Assembly: GCA_025936995.1 (NCBI GenBank)
Contig: JAICSH010000017.1
Coordinates: 1-39,748 of the forward strand
DNA length: 39,748 bases
Direction: 5' to 3'
DNA from: Thermoleophilia bacterium
GTDB lineage: Bacteria > Actinomycetota > Thermoleophilia > Gaiellales > Gaiellaceae
This document shows positions 29,985-37,591 of this stretch, in pieces. The notes under the pieces are model-generated. The model was not told the DNA's origin. It made no database searches and saw only the letters and a program-made list of their open reading frames with translations. Made by a program: the position numbers and the translations under genes. Every line of letters starts with the position of its first letter. Position 1 is the stretch's first letter.

Positions 29985-31467
29985 CGTCATCGCACCAATC
30001 CAGCTCCAGGTGATCGGCGCGTCCCTGCGGTCGATCGCGGAGGAGATGGGCGCCGTCCTCATCCGCTCGTCCTTCTCCGCCAACATCAAGGAGCGGCGCG
30101 ACTGCTCGACCGCGCTGTTCGACGAGCGCGGGCGGATGATCGCGCAGGCCGAGCACATCCCCGTCCACCTCGGCGCGATGCCGGACGCCGTCGCGGCCGT
30201 CATGCGCCTCGGGCTCGAGCCCGGCCAGGTCGCGATTCTCAACGACCCCTACACCGGCGGCACGCACCTCCCCGACGTGACGCTCGTCTCGCGCACCGGC
30301 CTCGGCTTCGCGGTCTCGCGCGCACACCACGCCGACGTCGGCGGGATCGAGCCGGCAAGCCTCCCCGCCTTCTCGCGCACACTCGAGGAGGAGGGCGTGA
30401 TCCTGCCGCCGCAGCTCCTCACCGACGGCGTGCTCGAGCGCTTCGTCCGCGCGACCCGGCAGCCGAATGAGCGGCGAGGCGACCTCCACGCCCAGCTCGC
30501 AGCGCACCGTCTCGCCGAGACCCGCCTCGAGGAGCTCTGCGAGCGGCGCGGTCGCGACCGTGTCGGCGCTGCGATGGACGAGCTCCATGCCTACTCCGAA
30601 CGAATGGTGCGGGCCGCGATCGCAGAGCTCCCGGACCGCAGCGGCGAGGCCGAGGACGTCGTCGAGGCGGTCGACGGCGATGTGCCGATCCGCTGCTCGG
30701 TCGAGATCGCGGGCGAGGAGATCCGGATCGACTTCACCGGAACCGCGCCGCAGTACCACGGCAACCTCAACTGCCCGCTCGCCGTGACGAAGTCCGCGTG
30801 CTATTTCGTCGTTCGCTGTCTTACCGAGCCCGACCTGCCGGCGTCGGGCGGCGCCTTCGCTCCGGTCACCGTGACCGCTCCTGCGGGCTGTCTCGTCAAC
30901 GCGCGTCCGCCGGCCGCAGTCGTGGCCGGCAACACGGAGACCTCGTCGCGCATCGTCGACGTCGTCTTCGCCGCGTTCGGCGCGCTCGTGCCGGTGCCGG
31001 CCGCGGGCCAGGGAACGATGAACAACCTCGCGCTGGGCAACGACGGGTTCACGTACTACGAGACGATCGGCGGCGGGCAGGGGGCGTGCCCAGAGGCGGA
31101 CGGCCCGGGCGGCGTGCACGTCGCGATGTCCAACACGCTGGCCACCCCGGCGGAGGCGATCGAGCTGGAGTACCCGCTGCGCGTCGAGCGCTGGGAGCTC
31201 CGGACCGGCTCGGGGGGAACGGGAGCGCATCGCGGCGGCGACGGCGTGGTGCGCGAGTTGCGCGTGCTCGAGGACTGCAGGCTCTCAGTGCTCGCCGAGC
31301 GGCGCCGACATGCACCGCCCGGTCGCGCCGGTGGAGCCGAAGGCTCCCGCGGCCGCACCTTCGTCAACGGCGAGGAGCAACCGCCGAAGCTGACGTGTCA
31401 GCTCCGTGCTGGAGACGTGGTGCGGGTCGAGACTCCCGGCGGCGGCGGCTACGGGAGGGCCGAGTAG
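29977..31467 (+). CDS. hyuB: Hydantoinase/oxoprolinase subunit B
   Basis: 496 residues, slightly short for HyuB (usually 510-590). Typical stretches are IAEEMGAVLIRSSFSANIKERRDCS, QAEHIPVHLGAMPDAV, LNDPYTGGTHLPD, FTGTAPQYHGNLNCP and a Gly-rich end (GAHRGGDGVVRE; ETPGGGGYG). HyuA and HyuB together open cyclic amides with ATP; related pairs are 5-oxoprolinases or acetone/acetophenone carboxylases, so the substrate is open. The GTG start overlaps the hyuA stop by 8 bases. A gene as intact as this argues that hyuA was functional until very recently or is still functional. Confidence 0.92.
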   Translation: MSDVIAPIQLQVIGASLRSIAEEMGAVLIRSSFSANIKERRDCSTALFDERGRMIAQAEHIPVHLGAMPDAVAAVMRLGLEPGQVAILNDPYTGGTHLPDVTLVSRTGLGFAVSRAHHADVGGIEPASLPAFSRTLEEEGVILPPQLLTDGVLERFVRATRQPNERRGDLHAQLAAHRLAETRLEELCERRGRDRVGAAMDELHAYSERMVRAAIAELPDRSGEAEDVVEAVDGDVPIRCSVEIAGEEIRIDFTGTAPQYHGNLNCPLAVTKSACYFVVRCLTEPDLPASGGAFAPVTVTAPAGCLVNARPPAAVVAGNTETSSRIVDVVFAAFGALVPVPAAGQGTMNNLALGNDGFTYYETIGGGQGACPEADGPGGVHVAMSNTLATPAEAIELEYPLRVERWELRTGSGGTGAHRGGDGVVRELRVLEDCRLSVLAERRRHAPPGRAGGAEGSRGRTFVNGEEQPPKLTCQLRAGDVVRVETPGGGGYGRAE

Positions 31468-31470
31468 GCT
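31465..31470 (+). promoter_or_regulatory. Possible -10 box (TAGGCT) of the nitrilase gene
   Basis: TAGGCT overlaps the hyuB stop codon and lies 6 bases before the ATG of the nitrilase gene. It is identical in sequence and spacing to the boxes before the cupin and methyltransferase genes. Confidence 0.4.
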
Positions 31471-31476
31471 CAGGGC

Positions 31477-32436
31477 ATGGAGCGTCCCGTGAAGGTCGCG
31501 TGCGTCCAGGTCGAGCCGGTCGTGCTCGACCGCGAGGCGACGCTCGACAAGCTCGAGCGGGTGGCTGCGGAAGCCGCGAAGGAGGGAGCCGAGCTCGTCG
31601 TCTTCCCTGAGACGTTCGTACCCGTCTATCCGTCGTCGAGCTGGGCGAAGGCGTTGGCCGGCTGGGAGGCTCCCGGCGCGAAGGAGACGTTCGCGCGGCT
31701 CGCCCAGGAGTCGGTCGCGGTCGGCTCGCCGGCCGAGCGGCGGATCGCCGCCGCGGCACGGGAGCTCGGGATCTGGATCGTCACCGGCGTCAACGAGGTC
31801 GAGGCCGAGCGGCCGGGGACGATCTACAACGCCCTCCTCTACCACTCGCCGGCGGGCGAGCTCGCGCTCCACCACCGCAAGCTCGTCCCCACCAACCACG
31901 AGCGCCTCGTCTGGGGCCAGGGCGACGGCCGCGGGCTCTCCGCGGTCGAGACCGGGTTCGGTCGCCTCGGCGGGCTGATCTGCTGGGAGAACTACATGCC
32001 GCTCGCGCGCGTCGCGCTCTACGAGTCAGGCGTCGAGATCTACATCGCCTCGACCGCCGACGACGGGGATGCGTGGCAGCAGACGCTCGTCCACATCGCC
32101 CGCGAGAGCCGCTCCTACGTCGTCGCGCCGGCGCACTTCCAGCGCGAGTCGGCGTATCCGGACGACTTCGCGCTCGCCGCGGAGATCGCCGGCGCCGGGA
32201 CGATCGGCCGCGGCGGCAGCGCGATCCTCGCCCCCGACGGCTCGTATCTCGCGGGGCCGGCGTACGACGAGGAGACGATCCTCTACGCGGATCTCGACCC
32301 GGCGCGGATCCTCGCCGAGCGCCAGCGCTTCGACCCCGTCGGCCACTACAGCCGGCCCGACGTCCTCCAGCTCACAGTTCGCGCGGACGGTGCGACGACG
32401 AGTACACGTCCTTCCGCAGAATCAGCCCGTCCCTGA
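31477..32436 (+). CDS. Nitrilase-branch carbon-nitrogen hydrolase
   Basis: 319 residues with the complete Glu-Lys-Cys triad: Glu in ELVVFPETFVPVYP, Lys in LHHRKLVPTNHE, Cys in GGLICWENYMPLAR. The CWENYMPLAR context is that of true nitrilases (nitrile to carboxylate plus ammonia) rather than amidases. It lies 8 bases after hyuB, suggesting an organic-nitrogen salvage cluster. The last 65 bases overlap the convergent SnoaL-like gene; the C-terminal tail beyond LTVRADG is unlikely to be structured. Confidence 0.92.
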   Translation: MERPVKVACVQVEPVVLDREATLDKLERVAAEAAKEGAELVVFPETFVPVYPSSSWAKALAGWEAPGAKETFARLAQESVAVGSPAERRIAAAARELGIWIVTGVNEVEAERPGTIYNALLYHSPAGELALHHRKLVPTNHERLVWGQGDGRGLSAVETGFGRLGGLICWENYMPLARVALYESGVEIYIASTADDGDAWQQTLVHIARESRSYVVAPAHFQRESAYPDDFALAAEIAGAGTIGRGGSAILAPDGSYLAGPAYDEETILYADLDPARILAERQRFDPVGHYSRPDVLQLTVRADGATTSTRPSAESARP

Positions 32437-32722
32437 GCGGGAACACGTCGACCCCGTCCCATTCCTTCGAGCCCGTGGAGGCGGTCCACTCGCAGACCGC
32501 GAAGTCGTCGCCGACGCGGAGCGACCGCGTCGTGAACCCCAGCGTCGGGTTGTTGCGGAAGATCCCCGCGATGTGCTCGCGCACGTCCTCGGCGCCCTCG
32601 ACCCGCTCGTCCGCCGTGTGGTTGTGGAAGACGACTTCGGGATGGTGGAGCGCGTCGATCGCGTCGAGATCCTGCGCGTTCCACGCGGCGTTGTAGCGCT
32701 CGATCAGGTCGCGGACGTTCAT
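32372..32722 (-). CDS. SnoaL/NTF2-like protein
   Basis: 116 residues with the cone-shaped SnoaL-like alpha+beta fold: VRDLIERYNAAWNAQDLDAIDALHHPEVVFHNH, EGAEDVREHIAGIFRNNP, and FPLRDGLILRKDVYSS. These proteins are polyketide cyclases, isomerases or ligand binders; function here is unknown. It is the last gene of the moaDE-selB operon and its ATG overlaps the selB stop (ATGA). It overlaps the nitrilase gene tail-to-tail by 65 bases. Confidence 0.78.
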   Translation of the reverse strand: MNVRDLIERYNAAWNAQDLDAIDALHHPEVVFHNHTADERVEGAEDVREHIAGIFRNNPTLGFTTRSLRVGDDFAVCEWTASTGSKEWDGVDVFPLRDGLILRKDVYSSSHRPREL

Positions 32723-34305
32723 CACCGTCGGCGGAGGACTCTCGCATCTCCGACGCGCCGCGTCACGCCGTCGGCATCGAATCGCTCGAGATAGAGCTGC
32801 GCGGTCTTCCGGCCGACGCCGAGCGCGTCGCGGAACTGCGCGAGCGTGATTCCGTCCACGAGGACCGCGCGCGCCTGCTCGTACGCCTCCGGCGAGATCG
32901 CGAAGCCGTTCCCCACCCGCACGAGCCGGCCCTGCTCCTCGAGGAAGCGGGCGAGCTTCGCGTCCGCGACCCGCACCGGCTCGAGGCCCAGCTCGCCCGC
33001 GAGCGCCTCGGCCGCCTCCGCGCGCTCGCCGAGCTCGGCGGCCGATCCGGGCCTGTAGAGCTTCGCGCCGCGCAGCTCCAGGCCGAGTTGCGGAAGAACC
33101 GCCTTCGCCCACTCGGCTGCCGGAACCGGAACCCCCGGGTCGAGCGGATCGGCCGCGTCGATCGCGCGCTCGAGCCCGGCGCGCAGCTCGTCGAGCCAGT
33201 CCTGCGACCAGCGCCACTCCCCGTCCACCTGCACGGGCGCGTAGACGAGCGTCTCGCCGCGCTCGAGCGCCTCGAACCGCGCTTCGTCGGCGTGCCGCGG
33301 CGGCGCGGGGTCGAGAACGACGCCGCCGGCCACGGTCGTGCCCGCGCGCAGGACGACACGGTCGCCGCGCGCCGCGACGACGGGACGTGAGAGCCGGAGC
33401 TGGGCGAAGCGCTCGCCCGCCCGGGCGACGCGGGCGCCCGTCTCGGCGGTGCCGTGGTGGAGCATGACCCGAGGAGGAATCTCGCCGAGCGGCTCCAGCA
33501 CCACGTCGAGCCGGAAGCTCGGGCCGAACGAGCCCGGAGTCACGAGCACGTCGCCGCGGCGCAGCTCCTGCCGCTCCACGCCGGGGAGGGAGACCGCGAC
33601 ACGCTGTCCCGCCTCCGCGCGCTCGACCGCCCGGTCGTGCACCTGGACGCTCCGCACGCGGACGCTCCGGCCGCGCGGCTCGACCCGCAGCTCGTCGCCG
33701 TCGCCGATCGTTCCCGACCAGAGCGTTCCGGTCGCGACGGTGCCGATGCCGCGCAGCGTGAAGGAGCGGTCGACGTGGAGACGGGCCGGGCCGTCCGACT
33801 CGTGCCGGGCTACGCGGGACGCGACGGCTGCGAGCTCCGTGCGCAGGTCATCGAGCCCGGCGTCGGTGCGTGCGCTCGTCGCGACGACCGGCGCGCCGGG
33901 AACGAGCTCCTCCGCCTCGACCCGCGCGAGCTCGAGCGTCTCCTCGTCCGCGACGTCGGCCTTCGTCAGCGCCACGACGCCGTGCTCGATCCCGAGGAGG
34001 CGCAGGATCGCGAGGTGCTCGTGCGTCTGCGGCCGAGCCCCCTCGCCGGCGTCGATCACGAGGAGGAAGAGGTCGATCCCGCTCGCGCCCGCGACCATCG
34101 TTCGCACGAACCGCTCGTGGCCCGGGACGTCGACGACGGACAGGCTCGTGCCGTCGGGCAGCTCGAGCGGCGCGTACCCGAGATCGATCGAGATCCCACG
34201 CTCGTGCTCCTCGGGCAGCCGGTCGGTGTTCTTGCCGGTGAGCGCCTCGACGAGCGCTGTCTTGCCGTGGTCGATGTGCCCCGCCGTGCCGACCGTCAGC
34301 GGCAT
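32722..34305 (-). CDS. selB: Selenocysteine-specific elongation factor
   Basis: 527 residues, against about 614 in E. coli. The GTPase domain carries GTAGHIDHGKTALVEALTG (G1), a Thr-free switch region with ERGISIDLGYAPLE, VVDVPGHERFVRTMVAGA (G3), and LTKADV (G4). EF-Tu-like barrels follow. The C-terminal winged-helix part is short but keeps the last SECIS-binding repeat (ITLAQFRDALGVGRKTAQLYLERFD). It carries Sec-tRNA to UGA codons marked by a SECIS hairpin. It overlaps selA by 10 bases and the SnoaL-like gene by one base of ATGA. Confidence 0.96.
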   Translation of the reverse strand: MPLTVGTAGHIDHGKTALVEALTGKNTDRLPEEHERGISIDLGYAPLELPDGTSLSVVDVPGHERFVRTMVAGASGIDLFLLVIDAGEGARPQTHEHLAILRLLGIEHGVVALTKADVADEETLELARVEAEELVPGAPVVATSARTDAGLDDLRTELAAVASRVARHESDGPARLHVDRSFTLRGIGTVATGTLWSGTIGDGDELRVEPRGRSVRVRSVQVHDRAVERAEAGQRVAVSLPGVERQELRRGDVLVTPGSFGPSFRLDVVLEPLGEIPPRVMLHHGTAETGARVARAGERFAQLRLSRPVVAARGDRVVLRAGTTVAGGVVLDPAPPRHADEARFEALERGETLVYAPVQVDGEWRWSQDWLDELRAGLERAIDAADPLDPGVPVPAAEWAKAVLPQLGLELRGAKLYRPGSAAELGERAEAAEALAGELGLEPVRVADAKLARFLEEQGRLVRVGNGFAISPEAYEQARAVLVDGITLAQFRDALGVGRKTAQLYLERFDADGVTRRVGDARVLRRR

Positions 34306-35567
34306 GCCAGCACTGCGGCCGCGGCCTCGTCGACCTCCCCGTCCGTCAGCGTCAGACAGTCGAGGAGGAGTCGCCCGTCGCGGACGACGCCCACGACCGG
34401 CAGTTCCCCGGCACGCAGCGGCGCGGCGAGCGACTCCTCCAGCGCGCACGCGAAGCTCGGCAGCTCGGCGAGCGGCAGCGCGCCGCCGCCGACGCGGCCG
34501 ACCGTCTCCTCGATCTCGCCGCCGGTCGCCGCGGCGAGCCGCTCCGCGCGCGCCCGCACCGTCGCGGAGTCCTGGGCGAGCGTGCGCAGGACCGGGATCC
34601 GCTGCGGAGCCTCGAGGTGGAGCAGAAGCGTGCCCTCGAGGGCGGCGAGCGAGAGCTTGTCGATCCGCAGCGCGCGCTGGAGGGGGTGGCGGCGCAGCCG
34701 CTCGACGAGCTCCGCGCGGCCGAGCACGATGCCGGCCTGAGGCCCGCCGAGGAGCTTGTCGCCCGAGAAGCAGACGAGGTCGGCGCCGGCCGCGAGCGAC
34801 TCGCGTGCCGTGGGCTCTGCCTCGACCGGCGCGACGGCTCCCGAGCCGAGGTCGTCGACGAGCGGCAGGCCGTGGCGGCGCGCCACGGCGGCGACCTCCT
34901 CCAGCCGCGGCCGCTCCTCGAAGCCGACGACGCGGAAGTTCGACTGGTGGACCCGGAGAAGGACGGCGGTCTCCGGGCCGATCGCGCGCTCGTAGTCCGC
35001 CGCCCGCGTCCGGTTCGTCGTTCCCACCTCGACGAGGCGCGCGCCGGAGCGCGCGAGCACGTCCGGGATCCGGAAGCCGTCGCCGATCTCGATCAGCTCC
35101 CCCCGCGAGACCACGACCTCGCGGCCTTCCGCGAGGGCGGCGAGCGCGAGGAGCACGGCGCCGGCGTTGTTGTTGACGGCGAGCGCCGACTCCGCGCCGG
35201 TCAGGCGGCGCAGGATCGCGGCGAGGTGATCCTGCCGCGAGCCGCGCGCGCCCTCCGCAAGGTCGTATTCGAGGTTCGAGTAGCCGCGTCCGGCCTCGAG
35301 GACGCGCGCGAGCGCCTCCTCCGCGAGCGGCGCGCGGCCGAGATTCGTGTGGACGACCACGCCGGTCGCGTTCAGCACGCGCCGCAGCCGCGGCTGCCGG
35401 ACGCCGGCGAGCTCCTCGCGCAGCCGTGCTGTCAGGTCTCCCGGATCCGCACCCGCCCGGATCTCCTCCCTTGCGCGGTCGATCACGGCGCGGGCCGTGT
35501 CCACGGCGAGCGGATCGCCGGCCTCGCGCGCGAGCTCGTCCACCGAGGGCAGGTCGCGGAGCTCCAT
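34296..35567 (-). CDS. selA: L-seryl-tRNA(Sec) selenium transferase
   Basis: 423 residues (E. coli about 463). PLP-dependent enzyme turning Ser-tRNA-Sec into Sec-tRNA-Sec with selenophosphate. Landmarks: RRVLNATGVVVHTNLGRAPL, YSNLEYDLAEGARGSR, VNNNAGAVLLAL, and the PLP-binding Lys in CFSGDKLLGGPQAGIV. The shortening is mainly at the N terminus. The ATG at 35565-35567 was used. It sits 11 bases after the LOG gene and overlaps selB. selD, which supplies selenophosphate, is not in the window. Confidence 0.96.
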   Translation of the reverse strand: MELRDLPSVDELAREAGDPLAVDTARAVIDRAREEIRAGADPGDLTARLREELAGVRQPRLRRVLNATGVVVHTNLGRAPLAEEALARVLEAGRGYSNLEYDLAEGARGSRQDHLAAILRRLTGAESALAVNNNAGAVLLALAALAEGREVVVSRGELIEIGDGFRIPDVLARSGARLVEVGTTNRTRAADYERAIGPETAVLLRVHQSNFRVVGFEERPRLEEVAAVARRHGLPLVDDLGSGAVAPVEAEPTARESLAAGADLVCFSGDKLLGGPQAGIVLGRAELVERLRRHPLQRALRIDKLSLAALEGTLLLHLEAPQRIPVLRTLAQDSATVRARAERLAAATGGEIEETVGRVGGGALPLAELPSFACALEESLAAPLRAGELPVVGVVRDGRLLLDCLTLTDGEVDEAAAAVLACR

Positions 35568-35578
35568 CCGCGCGAACG

Positions 35579-36286
35579 CTACTGCGCGTCCGCCTTCCCG
35601 GGTGCATGCGGATCGTCGCGGCCGTTCCCGGCTGCAAACGCGTCGAGCACCGTCTCGACCGCGATCCGCGGGTCGTCGGTCAGGGTCAAGAGCGCGAGAT
35701 CGTCCGGCGAGACCATGCCGTCGGCGAGGGCGCTGCGACGCACCCACTCGAGCAGCGGCGTCCAGTACGCCTCGCCGACGAGCACGACGGGGAAATGGAG
35801 CACCTTCCCGGTCTGGATCAGCGTCAGCGACTCGAACAGCTCGTCGGCCGTGCCGAAGCCGCCGGGGAAGACGCAGAAGCCCTCTGCCGCCTTCACGAAC
35901 ATCGTCTTGCGGGCGTAGAAGTGGTCGAAGGTCAGCGCGAGGTCGACATACGGATTCGATCCCTGCTCGTGCGGCAGCTCGATGTTGAAGCCGACGGAGA
36001 GCCCACCGCCCTCGCGGCAGCCGCGGTTCGCCGCCTCCATCACGCCCGGGCCGCCGCCGGTGACGACCGCCCAGCCCGCCTCGGCGAAGAGCCGCCCCGT
36101 CTCGCGCGCGAGCTCGTACGGCCGTGACCCTTCCGGCGACCGCGCCGAGCCGAAGCACGAGACGGCGGGCCGGTCGATCCGCTCCACGGCCTCGAAGCCG
36201 GAGAGGAACTCGCGGCCGATCTCCTCGGTGTGCCGGCGCAGCTCGTCGGTCCCGTGGTGCGTCTGAAGAAGGTCGCGATCGTGCAT
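35579..36286 (-). CDS. LOG-family (TIGR00730-type) nucleotide phosphoribohydrolase
   Basis: 235 residues. The two family signatures are present: GGGPGVMEAANRGCREGG (nucleotide-binding) and FCVFPGGFGTADELFESLTL (PGGxGTxxE). These proteins release bases from nucleoside 5'-monophosphates, including cytokinin-type adenines; in bacteria the real substrate is often unknown. It has a roughly 45-residue N-terminal extension relative to short LOG proteins. Three bases separate it from the M50 protease stop and 11 from selA, so it is embedded in the selenium/molybdenum operon. Confidence 0.88.
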   Translation of the reverse strand: MHDRDLLQTHHGTDELRRHTEEIGREFLSGFEAVERIDRPAVSCFGSARSPEGSRPYELARETGRLFAEAGWAVVTGGGPGVMEAANRGCREGGGLSVGFNIELPHEQGSNPYVDLALTFDHFYARKTMFVKAAEGFCVFPGGFGTADELFESLTLIQTGKVLHFPVVLVGEAYWTPLLEWVRRSALADGMVSPDDLALLTLTDDPRIAVETVLDAFAAGNGRDDPHAPGKADAQ

Positions 36287-36289
36287 GGG

Positions 36290-36928
36290 CTAGAGCATCC
36301 CGCTGTGCCGGGTCGCGAGCATCGCACCGACGAGCGCTGCCGCGAGCACCGCGTAGAGCGACCCGATGAGGACCGCGCGCTCGCGTTCCGGCGCGAACGC
36401 GGCGACCGGCACCCCGTTCTCGAACCGGATCCGCGGCCGCTGCCACGTCTCGGTGACCGCACGCCAGACGTTGCCGCCGTCGAGAAAGCCGATGGGGAGC
36501 AGGTTGAAGGCGTTGAGGAGGAAGCCGATGTTGGCGAGCACGACGAGCCACGTCGAATCGCGTGCCGAGCCCGCCACCCAGGCCGCCGCCGCTCCCAGGC
36601 CGCCGACGAACGGCCCCGCGAGCGAGATGAGCGCGCTGCGCCACGGCGGGAGTCCCGCGTGGCGGACGGTGACGTAGGCGCCGATGAACGGAATGAACGT
36701 CGGCAGCGTGACCGGCACGCCTTGCCGCCGCGCCTCGGCGACGTGGCCGAGCTCGTGGACGAGGATGAGCAGGACGAAGCCGAGCCCGAACTTCCAGCTC
36801 CCGAACCAGAACGAGTAGGCGGCGAAGGAGACGAAGAAGGCGAAGAACTTCGCGAAGCCACCGACCACGACCGCGAGGCCGATGACCCGGTCCATGATGC
36901 TGCGCCGATCCTGTGCCTGAGCGCTCAC
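36290..36928 (-). CDS. Site-2-protease-like M50 intramembrane metalloprotease
   Basis: 212 residues with four to six membrane segments. The zinc site HELGH lies in LLILVHELGHVAEA and the third ligand is in the LLPIGFLDGG segment, both typical of M50 site-2 proteases. There is no PDZ domain, which places it in the small group (SpoIVFB/Rip-like minimal forms). The GTG at 36926-36928 is preferred: GGGAG lies about 6 bases ahead, and it overlaps the moaDE stop as GTGA. It may cleave a membrane-bound anti-sigma factor or similar, but no such partner is next to it. Confidence 0.87.
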   Translation of the reverse strand: MSAQAQDRRSIMDRVIGLAVVVGGFAKFFAFFVSFAAYSFWFGSWKFGLGFVLLILVHELGHVAEARRQGVPVTLPTFIPFIGAYVTVRHAGLPPWRSALISLAGPFVGGLGAAAAWVAGSARDSTWLVVLANIGFLLNAFNLLPIGFLDGGNVWRAVTETWQRPRIRFENGVPVAAFAPERERAVLIGSLYAVLAAALVGAMLATRHSGML

Positions 36929-37557
36929 GATCCTCTCCCGATCCATTCCTCGCCGCCGGCGTAGACCTCCTTCTTCCAGAGCGGGATCGTCGCCTTCAGC
37001 GTCTCGATCGCCTCGCGGCAGGCGTCGAGCGCGGCGGATCGGTGCGGCGCCGACACGGCGATGACGACGCTCGCCTCACCGATCTCGACGCGCCCGAGCC
37101 GGTGGTGCACGGCGACCGCGCAGAGGCCGTGCCGCTCCGTCAGCTCGGTCCCGAGCCGCTCGAGCATGGGCTCGGCCATCTCCTCGAACGCCTCGTACTC
37201 GAGGTGGCCGACGTCGCGCCCCCGCGAGTGACGGCGGACGGTGCCGACGAAGCTCGCGACCGCCCCCGCTTCGGGGCTCTCGACCTCGCGCAGCACGGCC
37301 GCGACGTCGAGCGGCCCCTCGACGAGCCGGAAGGAGCCACCGCTCACCGGCGGGATGAGCGCGACCTCGTCGCCGTCCGCCAGCGCGTGGCCGGGCTCGA
37401 CGTACTCCCGGTTCACCGCGTAGAGAAGGCCCGCCGGCTCGTCGCCGAGGCCGAGAGCGGGCCAGACGTCCTCGAGGCGCGTTACGTCCTCGAGCTCGAC
37501 TCGCGAGCGGCCGGCGCGTTCCCGCAGGCCGGCGAAGAGGCGGACGGTGACGCGCAT
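36925..37557 (-). CDS. Fused molybdopterin synthase (MoaD-MoaE)
   Basis: 210 residues. Residues 1-75 are a ubiquitin-like MoaD (VTVRLFAGLRERAGR to EVALIPPVSGG) and about 80-205 are MoaE (VASFVGTVRRHSRG, LEYEAFEEMAEPML, VAVHHRLGRVEIGEASV, IETLKATIPLWKKEVY). MoaD must expose a C-terminal Gly-Gly as thiocarboxylate; here SGG is followed directly by SFRLVEG. The known mycobacterial fusion MoaX is processed after Gly-Gly, so cleavage at this point is likely. The enzyme makes molybdopterin from cPMP. It is the first gene of the selA-selB operon. Confidence 0.94.
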   Translation of the reverse strand: MRVTVRLFAGLRERAGRSRVELEDVTRLEDVWPALGLGDEPAGLLYAVNREYVEPGHALADGDEVALIPPVSGGSFRLVEGPLDVAAVLREVESPEAGAVASFVGTVRRHSRGRDVGHLEYEAFEEMAEPMLERLGTELTERHGLCAVAVHHRLGRVEIGEASVVIAVSAPHRSAALDACREAIETLKATIPLWKKEVYAGGEEWIGRGS

Positions 37558-37579
37558 CGGCGTGAGTGTGCCCGACGGC

Positions 37580-37585
37580 AATACT
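37580..37585 (+). promoter_or_regulatory. Possible -10 box (AATACT) of the ABC exporter gene
   Basis: AATACT, matching TATAAT at four positions, lies 6 bases before the ATG at 37592. It supports that start and leaderless expression. Confidence 0.3.
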
Positions 37586-37591
37586 GGCCCG

